NCBI GenBank assembly: GCA_900547475.1
Contig: URGW01000050.1
Location: forward strand, 1 to 18,877
Length of the DNA stretch: 18,877 bases
Direction of reading: 5' to 3'
Source of the DNA: an uncultured Clostridium sp.
GTDB lineage: Bacteria; Bacillota; Clostridia; Clostridiales; Clostridiaceae
Shown here: positions 13,715 through 18,877 of the stretch, in pieces
Numbering within the stretch: position 1 is the first letter of the stretch
Layout: the number at the start of each line of letters is the position of its first letter
Translations under genes and position numbers: made by a program
The notes under the pieces: model-generated
What the model was told of the DNA's origin: nothing
The model's input: only the letters and a program-made list of their open reading frames with translations
The model's database searches: none

Positions 13715-15160
13715 ATGGCTAGTAAAAAAGATATAAAAGAAAATACTAAGCAGATTTTAAATTCGCTTGGAGGAGGGGAAAATATAATAAGTGCAGCACA
13801 CTGTGCTACAAGATTAAGATTAGTATTAAAAGATGAATCAATAGTAGATTTAAAAGAATTAGAAAATGTACCATTATATAAAGGGCAATTTTCTAATGCA
13901 GGACAATTTCAAATAATATTAGGTAGTGGAATTGTAGATGAAGTATATAAAGAATTAATTAAATTAGCAGGTATATCAGAGTCTACAAAAGCAGAAGTAA
14001 AAGCACAGGCTGATAACAAATTAAATCCTATTCAAAAAATAATAAAGATTTTAGCAGATGTATTTGTACCAATATTACCTGCACTTGTAGCTAGTGGATT
14101 ATTAATGGGTTTAAATAATGTATTAACGTCTCAGGGACTTTTTGTTGAAGGAAAATCATTAATGGATATGTATCCACAGATGGGAGATTTAGCTAATTTT
14201 ATAAATATACTTGCTAATGCAGCATATTCATTTTTACCAATATTAGTTGGTTTCTCAGCAACAAAATTATTTGGAGGAAATCCATATTTAGGAGCGGTTA
14301 TTGGAATGATAATGGTGCATCCAGATTTGCTAAATGGATATGGATATGGTGATGCTGTATTAAATGGAACATTACCAACTTGGAATATATTTGGTATAAC
14401 TATAGAAAAAGTAGGATATCAAGGAACAGTTTTACCAGTATTAGCAGCTTCATATATTTTAGCTAAATTAGAGGGGCTATTTAGAAAAGTAATACCAGAA
14501 ATATTGGATAATTTATTAACTCCACTTTTATCTGTATTAATAACAAGTGTTTTAACTTTCACAGTAGTTGGAGGAATAATGCGAGGTGCTGGTGATATTA
14601 TAGCCAATGGATTGTTATGGTTACATGATGGTTTAGGAGTTATAGGTGGAGCAATATTTGGATTAATTTATGCACCATTTACATTGACAGGAATGCATCA
14701 TAGTTTATTACCAATAGATATACAATTTTTAGCTAATACAGCGGTAACGGGTGGATCATTTTTATTAGCAGTAGCAGCATGTAACAATGTAGCACAAGGA
14801 GCAGCAGCACTTGCAGCTATGATAACGTCTAAAGATGAAAAATTAAAGAGTGTAGCATTAACATCAGGAATATCAGCAATGCTTGGTATTACAGAGCCAG
14901 CAATGTTTGGTGTTAACTTAAAATTAAAATTTCCATTTTACGGAGCAATGGTGGGTTCTGCAGTAGGTGCAGCATATTGTACATTTACAAATGTATTAAA
15001 TATTTCATCAGGAGCAGCAGGGGTAATAGGATTTGTGTGCATTAGACCAGAATCTATAATAAACTTCTTTATAAGTATAGGTTTAGCTTTTATAGTAGGA
15101 TTTTTATTAACATTTATATTAAGCAAATCAGTAAAAATGAATACTAGTGTAGAAAAATAG
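13715..15160 (+). CDS. PTS EIIBC, sucrose-type (ScrA/SacP-like)
   Basis: Membrane sugar permease of 481 aa that phosphorylates its sugar during import. EIIB at about residues 1-90 has its phosphorylation cysteine C30 in AAHCATRLRLVL. EIIC follows with many hydrophobic segments, the loop VGYQGTVLPVL, GMHHSLLPIDIQ and GITEPAMFGVNLK. The segment TWNIFGITIEKVGYQGTVLP best recalls sucrose permeases, but no sucrose-6-phosphate hydrolase is in the window. Linked to an alpha-galactosidase and a DexB-like glucosidase, it may carry an alpha-galactoside or another disaccharide instead. No EIIA domain. ATG at 13715 follows GAGGGG at 7 nt. Middle gene of a likely three-gene operon. Permease type sure, substrate unsure. 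Confidence 0.88.
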   Translation: MASKKDIKENTKQILNSLGGGENIISAAHCATRLRLVLKDESIVDLKELENVPLYKGQFSNAGQFQIILGSGIVDEVYKELIKLAGISESTKAEVKAQADNKLNPIQKIIKILADVFVPILPALVASGLLMGLNNVLTSQGLFVEGKSLMDMYPQMGDLANFINILANAAYSFLPILVGFSATKLFGGNPYLGAVIGMIMVHPDLLNGYGYGDAVLNGTLPTWNIFGITIEKVGYQGTVLPVLAASYILAKLEGLFRKVIPEILDNLLTPLLSVLITSVLTFTVVGGIMRGAGDIIANGLLWLHDGLGVIGGAIFGLIYAPFTLTGMHHSLLPIDIQFLANTAVTGGSFLLAVAACNNVAQGAAALAAMITSKDEKLKSVALTSGISAMLGITEPAMFGVNLKLKFPFYGAMVGSAVGAAYCTFTNVLNISSGAAGVIGFVCIRPESIINFFISIGLAFIVGFLLTFILSKSVKMNTSVEK

Positions 15161-15224
15161 AGAAATATAAAAGAAGTATGCTAGAATAATAATAATAAAA
15201 AGTATTGAAATTTAGAGGATTAAT

Positions 15225-16097
15225 ATGCTAAATAATATTAAAAAAACATCTGTAGGATTTAAGTTTTTATCACAAATACCATTAGTTTTAATAAATGGTG
15301 CTGGATATCAAAATATAATATCACATGATTATGTTTGGAATGGAAGAAATAGAAAAGATAATCAATGTATACTTCAATATACTTTAAGTGGTGAAGGTGA
15401 GATAGAAATTAAAGGTAAAGTATATAATCTTAGAAAGGGTGATGCTTTTTTAGTGGACACTCCTAGTGATCATTGCTACATATTACCGGATAAATCAGAT
15501 AGGTGGGAAGTGATTTATATTGAGTTTTCTAAAGAGGCACTTCCGCTTTTTAAGAAGATATATGATATGAAGGGGCATATTGTACATTTTGATATTGAAG
15601 AAAAAATAGTTCAAGCAATAATTAATATTTATAAAAAGTGTATTGAAGATGAATTTAAAGATATTTATCAAAATTCTAAGTATGCTTATAAATTTATTAT
15701 GGATATAATAAGCTATTTTTTTGATGAAAATCAAAATAAGATATTGCCAACAAGAATAGAGTCTAGTAAAAAATTTATTGAAGAAAATTATAATAAATTA
15801 ATAGGCTTAGATGATATAGCAAACCATATTAATTTATCTAAATTTCATTTTACAAGAGAATTTGAAAAGGAAGTTGGAATGACTCCTGGTAAGTATATTA
15901 TTAAGATAAGACTTAAGAAAGCTATAGAGTTACTAACATTTTCAAAGGATATGACAATCGAAGAAATAGCTATAGAAACTGGATTTAATTGTGGAAATTA
16001 TTTTAGTAAGGTATTTAAAAAATATATAGGAATATCTCCAAGTGCATATAGAATGAGTAATAATTATGAAGAAATTAGAACAAGATTTTTTGATTAA
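15225..16097 (+). CDS. AraC-family regulator, cupin N-terminal domain
   Basis: A 290-aa transcription regulator, similar in plan to raffinose/melibiose-type activators such as MsmR and RafR. The N-terminal AraC-binding cupin covers about residues 30-130 (LQYTLSGEGEIEIKGKVYNL, RKGDAFLVD). The C-terminal helix-turn-helix pair covers about residues 185-280 (LDDIANHINLSKFHFTREFE, then IEEIAIETGFNCGNYFSKVFKK and SPSAYR). ATG at 15225 follows GAGGA at 5 nt. It lies 64 bp after the permease gene with no terminator between, so it is probably the last gene of the alpha-galactosidase operon and regulates it. The ligand is inferred from context only. Confidence 0.87.
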   Translation: MLNNIKKTSVGFKFLSQIPLVLINGAGYQNIISHDYVWNGRNRKDNQCILQYTLSGEGEIEIKGKVYNLRKGDAFLVDTPSDHCYILPDKSDRWEVIYIEFSKEALPLFKKIYDMKGHIVHFDIEEKIVQAIINIYKKCIEDEFKDIYQNSKYAYKFIMDIISYFFDENQNKILPTRIESSKKFIEENYNKLIGLDDIANHINLSKFHFTREFEKEVGMTPGKYIIKIRLKKAIELLTFSKDMTIEEIAIETGFNCGNYFSKVFKKYIGISPSAYRMSNNYEEIRTRFFD

Positions 16098-16186
16098 ATA
16101 TAATCTATATAATTATATTTTTATGTAAATATTTGAAAATTTTTTTTTAATGCAATATAATGAAAAAATTGTGCGTATAATAGTTT

Positions 16187-16222
16187 AGCGTGAGATCAAG
16201 TAATTGATCTCACGCTTATTTT
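16187..16222 (+). terminator. Terminator of the alpha-galactosidase operon
   Basis: A perfect 13-bp stem (AGCGTGAGATCAA / TTGATCTCACGCT) closes on a GTAA tetraloop and is followed by TATTTT. It lies 89 bp after the AraC stop codon. Confidence 0.85.
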
Positions 16223-16251
16223 GAAGAAAAATTTTAATATGATAGAAAGTT

Positions 16252-16455
16252 ATGATGATATTTAATTTTATTGCTTCAATAACTACTTTTAATTTATTTA
16301 ACTGCATTTATATTTAATTTTATACCATATGTAGCTTATAATAGAATTAAAAAATTTGTTAGATATTATAATATTAAAAGTTAAATGACATAGTTCCATT
16401 TGATGAAATTATAGTATATAAAAATGAGAGATATATTTATGGATTAGGAGATACT
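16252..16455 (+). pseudogene. Decayed small membrane-protein gene
   Basis: Three coding-like frames follow one another. MMIFNFIASITT starts at ATG 16252. LLLIYLTAFIFNFIPYVAYN and a basic tail RIKKFVRYYNIK lie in a second frame (16283-16384). KLNDIVPFDEIIVYKNE and RYIYGLGDT lie in a third (16378-16455), which runs on into the next gene's start. Joined, they would give about 70 residues: one hydrophobic segment plus a short soluble tail. This suggests two frameshifts in a former gene, or two sequencing errors. I do not recognise the family. Confidence 0.4.
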
Positions 16456-17601
16456 ATGGATAAAAATAATAATATAGAAAAAAGAATTATAGGTTATAAT
16501 AGCTTTAAATGTATAGCCGATAAATGTAAATTTACATGTTGTTCTGGGTGGGATATTAATGTAGATAGCAATACATATGAAAAATGGAATAAAGAAAAAA
16601 ATAAATGTAAGGACATGTTAAATAAATTAAAGTTTATAGATAATGATTATATAATTGTTAATAAGAAAACAAGCGATACATGCCCCTTTTTAGATAATAA
16701 AGGACTATGTGATATTGTAAAAAGTAATGGAGATGAATATTTATCATTAACATGTCAAAGGTTTCCTAGGATAGAAAATATATTTGAAGGGATAAAGGAG
16801 CTTACATTATCATGTTCATGTCCAGAAGTAGTAGATATTATAGAGAAAGTTGAAGAAGAAATAATATTAGTAAATTGTAATAATAATGCTGATGATATTA
16901 ATCTACCAATAGAAATAAAAATAAGAGATACTATTATAAAAATAATTAAAGAAGAAAATCTAAATATTGAAAGTAAGCTTCTTATAAGCTATACAATGTT
17001 GCTTAATATTTTAGATAATGAAGAACTTACAGAAGAAGTTGTTTTGAATGAACTTGAAAAGTATAATAATATAATTTTACAAGAAACATTACAAAATAAG
17101 AGTTATTATAATAAAACATTTAGAATAATTAATAACTTATTTTTAGATACAATAGAAAACTACAAAAATGTTCCAGTGCTGAAGAGTCCATTAAATGATA
17201 TTTCACAGATTTCTATGAAGATTTATAGAGGGCAAATAAAAACTAGTGAATTAATAGAGTTATGGTATGAATTTATTGATTATTTTAATAAGTATAATAA
17301 ATTAATTGAAAAGTTAATTATAACAAAAGTTTTAGGTAATTGTCTTAATGAAGATATAGAGGAAGTAGCTATAAATTTAGAACTTATAATTTTAGAGTAT
17401 GTATTGTTGAGGTATAGTGTATTTTTAAAGGTATTTTTAGGAGATAAGGAAAACTTACTACAAAATATAAAAGATTATGTAGTAGTTTTTTCAAGAATTA
17501 TAGGTAATAATTCTGATGCAGTTGTTGAGTTTATTGAAGAGCAATATGGAGATATACTATTTACAGTTGAATATTTACAAAAATTTATATTATGTGATTA
17601 A
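16456..17601 (+). CDS. fliB: FliB/YkgJ-type cysteine-cluster protein (flagellin lysine N-methylase family)
   Basis: A 381-aa protein with the N-terminal cysteine cluster of the FliB family: C19, C24, C28 and C29 in FKCIADKCKFTCCSGWDI, C76 and C85 in CPFLDNKGLCDIV, C100 in LTCQRFPR, and C120 and C122 in LSCSCPE. These probably bind a metal or Fe-S centre. The C-terminal two thirds are helical and poorly conserved. The best-known member, FliB of Salmonella, methylates lysines of flagellin. No flagellin or motility gene is in the window, and clostridia carry several paralogues, so the true target is open. ATG at 16456 follows AGGAG (16446-16450). It stands alone, with its own terminator. Confidence 0.75.
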   Translation: MDKNNNIEKRIIGYNSFKCIADKCKFTCCSGWDINVDSNTYEKWNKEKNKCKDMLNKLKFIDNDYIIVNKKTSDTCPFLDNKGLCDIVKSNGDEYLSLTCQRFPRIENIFEGIKELTLSCSCPEVVDIIEKVEEEIILVNCNNNADDINLPIEIKIRDTIIKIIKEENLNIESKLLISYTMLLNILDNEELTEEVVLNELEKYNNIILQETLQNKSYYNKTFRIINNLFLDTIENYKNVPVLKSPLNDISQISMKIYRGQIKTSELIELWYEFIDYFNKYNKLIEKLIITKVLGNCLNEDIEEVAINLELIILEYVLLRYSVFLKVFLGDKENLLQNIKDYVVVFSRIIGNNSDAVVEFIEEQYGDILFTVEYLQKFILCD

Positions 17602-17620
17602 GAGGTTAAAGTAGTTATAT

Positions 17621-17660
17621 AAAAGGCTCAAGGATTAAGTTGCTTGGGCTTTTTATATGC
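17621..17660 (+). terminator. Rho-independent terminator after the FliB-like gene
   Basis: AAAAGGCTCAAG (17621-17632) pairs with CTTGGGCTTTTT (17643-17654), with two G-T pairs, a 10-nt loop and T-rich 3' side. It lies 20 bp after the stop codon. Confidence 0.88.
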
Positions 17661-17763
17661 ATTTAAAAATTTCATAAAGAAAATATATATGTATTTTTGT
17701 TTATAAAAATTAATTAATGTAAAATATAAATATAAGATTAAATAAATTTTATTAGGAGGATAT

Positions 17764-18408
17764 ATGGAGATATATACTATAGGACATTCTAATTATACAG
17801 TTGAAAAGCTTATTGATATGTTAAAGTATTATAATATTAATTGTGTAGTGGATATTAGAGGAACGCCTTATTCTAAATATAATGTTCAATTTGATAAGGA
17901 AACTATAAGATATACTTTAAATAAGGCTGGATTTATTTACATATATATGGCTAAGGAATTAGCTGCTAAAAGAATAAACAAGCAATCATATAATGATGAA
18001 GGATATTCTGACTTTGAGAAAGTAATAAATGAAAAGGAATTTTTAGAAGGAATAGAAAGATTAAAAAATGGTTGTAACAAGGGATATAATATAGCTTTAT
18101 TAGGAGCTATGCAAGAACCTATAAGATGTCATAGGTCTATTTTAGTAGGAAAAGCATTAAGGAAAGCTGGATTTGATGTTAAACATATATTAGATGATTA
18201 TTCTATAGCATCACAAGATGATATAGAACAAATGCTTTTAGATAAATATTTTAGTAATAGAAATCAAATGACTATTGATGATTTAATTGGAAATACTCTA
18301 ACTAGAGAAGAAATGATAGAAGAAGGCTATAGACTAGCAAATAAAGAAATAGGATATCGAATAGAAAACTTGAATAATATTGTTCGTCACGTGGAGCCGA
18401 AAAATTAA
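17764..18408 (+). CDS. DUF488 domain protein
   Basis: A 214-aa cytoplasmic protein of the DUF488 family, whose biochemical role is not known to me. Typical features are the N-terminal YTIGHSNYTVEKLIDML, the strand VVDIRGTPYSK, and the C-terminal EPIRCHRSILVGKAL with C122-H123-R124, the conserved Cys-His pair of the family. About 50 charged residues follow the domain (EEMIEEGYRLANKEIGYRI), longer than a minimal DUF488 protein. ATG at 17764 follows AGGAGGA directly. It is monocistronic by spacing: a terminator lies upstream, and no ordinary T-tract terminator follows. The large inverted repeat beginning 15 bp after the stop could serve as one. Family sure, function unknown. Confidence 0.85.
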   Translation: MEIYTIGHSNYTVEKLIDMLKYYNINCVVDIRGTPYSKYNVQFDKETIRYTLNKAGFIYIYMAKELAAKRINKQSYNDEGYSDFEKVINEKEFLEGIERLKNGCNKGYNIALLGAMQEPIRCHRSILVGKALRKAGFDVKHILDDYSIASQDDIEQMLLDKYFSNRNQMTIDDLIGNTLTREEMIEEGYRLANKEIGYRIENLNNIVRHVEPKN

Positions 18409-18422
18409 TGATATTACACACA

Positions 18423-18638
18423 ACATGGTAGCGAAAAAATGAAATATTTATTTTCCGGAAATTGTGAAATTTTTACCTAGAATTTATATAATTGATTCCG
18501 TAAAATTGACTAAAGTTTTTAAACTCGCTGTTAGCTTAAACAGTAAAAACTTCTTTACACCAATTTTACTACATCAATTATTAAATTCTACGGCTTAATT
18601 TCAATGTTCCCTCCAAATTAATATTTCATTTTCCATGT
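18423..18638. repeat. Imperfect inverted repeat, arms of about 100 bp
   Basis: Arms 18423-18532 and 18539-18638 are complementary in many colinear blocks around a 6-nt centre: ACATGG, AAAATGAAATATT (13 bp), GAAATT, TAGAATTTA, ATAATTGAT, GTAAAATTG, TAAAG, TTTTT and CTGTT, with few gaps. Both arms end a reading frame with related peptides: KNEIFIFRKL-stop on the plus strand and ENEILIWREH-stop on the minus strand. It therefore looks like the tails and 3' flanks of two related genes meeting tail to tail. Confidence 0.7.
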
Positions 18639-18708
18639 GTTTGCTTATAACACCACCTTTATAGTTAATGTTTTCTGCTACAAATTTTTCTGATATGATA
18701 GTTAAATT
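18601..18708 (-). pseudogene. C-terminal gene fragment, 35 codons
   Basis: The minus-strand frame reads NLTIISEKFVAENINYKGG then VISKHMENEILIWREH and a stop. An in-frame TAA lies just upstream and no start codon is at its head, so only the tail of a gene remains. Its last codons lie in the right arm of the inverted repeat. I do not recognise the family. Confidence 0.4.
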
Positions 18709-18763
18709 TTATATTAACATTATTAGTTTATTTAAGATTAGCAATTGATAATATAAAATATAG

Positions 18764-18868
18764 CAGAAGTCGTTAACTTTTAAGGGGATGACACGGGAAT
18801 TTGTATCTTTAAGCTTAAAGGCCAGTGATAAAGAAAAATTAATGATATTATCGGAAGGAATATTGTAA
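18764..18868 (+). pseudogene. Coding-like fragment, 34 codons
   Basis: The frame QKSLTFKGMTREF then VSLSLKASDKEKLMILSEG runs from a TAG at 18761-18763 to TAA at 18866-18868. The internal ATG at 18788 has GGGG directly in front, too close for a normal ribosome site. It looks like protein sequence but is too short to identify. The stretch from 18709 to 18763 shows nothing I can name. Confidence 0.3.
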
Positions 18869-18877
18869 TTAAGTTTT

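Noticed and set aside
15495..15734. 79-aa minus-strand frame inside the second AraC gene
   Set aside because: Low-complexity Ile/Phe/Asn-rich product of A/T-rich antisense DNA, overlapping a real gene.
16172..16180. GCGTATAAT resembling the operator half-site, also a possible -10 box
   Set aside because: It lies between the AraC stop and its terminator, only about 7 bp before the terminator stem, with no gene to control.
18640..18665. AAAGGTGGTGTTATAAGC on the minus strand as a T-box antiterminator motif
   Set aside because: It departs from the T-box core (AGGGTGG-ACCGCG) and lies in an open coding-like frame with no aminoacyl-tRNA synthetase or amino-acid gene downstream.

Overview
The base composition is very low in GC, the codon use is strongly A/T-ended, the Shine-Dalgarno sites are strong AGGAGG types, and the gene families are typical of Clostridium sensu stricto (cluster I). 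The window opens inside the 5S rRNA at the end of an rRNA operon. It then runs through a carbohydrate-use island of about 15 kb and ends in two unrelated housekeeping or hypothetical genes and a patch of gene debris. I cannot name the species.

Layout. 1-150: 5S rRNA and its terminator. 199-531 (minus): unrecognised 110-aa protein. 532-1180: no intact gene, with a short tandem repeat and coding-like fragments. 1255-2883: DexB-like GH13_31 alpha-1,6-glucosidase with its own promoter, operator and terminator. 3147-6269: trehalose operon treB (PTS EIIBC) and treA (trehalose-6-phosphate hydrolase). 6397-8415: treR (GntR-type repressor) followed closely by a GH125 exo-alpha-1,6-mannosidase. 8620-9504 (minus): AraC regulator, divergent from a second DexB-like GH13_31 gene (9656-11290). 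11488-16097: GH36 alpha-galactosidase, a sucrose-type PTS EIIBC and a second AraC regulator, apparently one operon. 16252-16455: decayed small membrane-protein gene. 16456-17601: FliB/YkgJ-type cysteine-cluster protein. 17764-18408: DUF488 protein. 18409-18877: gene fragments and an imperfect inverted repeat of about 216 bp.

How it works together. Trehalose enters as trehalose-6-phosphate through TreB, TreA splits it, and TreR should sense it. A near-identical 14-bp palindrome (CTTGTACGTATAAG / CATGTACGTATATG) lies just downstream of the first DexB-like promoter and inside the -35/-10 spacer of the treB promoter, so the first glucosidase probably belongs to the TreR regulon. Apart from TreA, every glycosidase here (two DexB-like, GH125, GH36) belongs to a family that typically cuts alpha-1,6 bonds. 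The island therefore reads as a cytoplasmic kit for trehalose plus alpha-1,6-linked gluco-, manno- and galacto-oligosaccharides. Both PTS permeases lack an EIIA domain and must borrow one encoded elsewhere.

Most notable points: the shared TreR-like operators, the mannosidase tied to treR, a Trp-to-Gly change next to a catalytic motif in the second glucosidase, and the tail-to-tail inverted repeat at the right end whose two arms encode related C-terminal peptides. I see no clear sign of a wholly new system. The regulatory wiring and the gene debris are the least explained parts.
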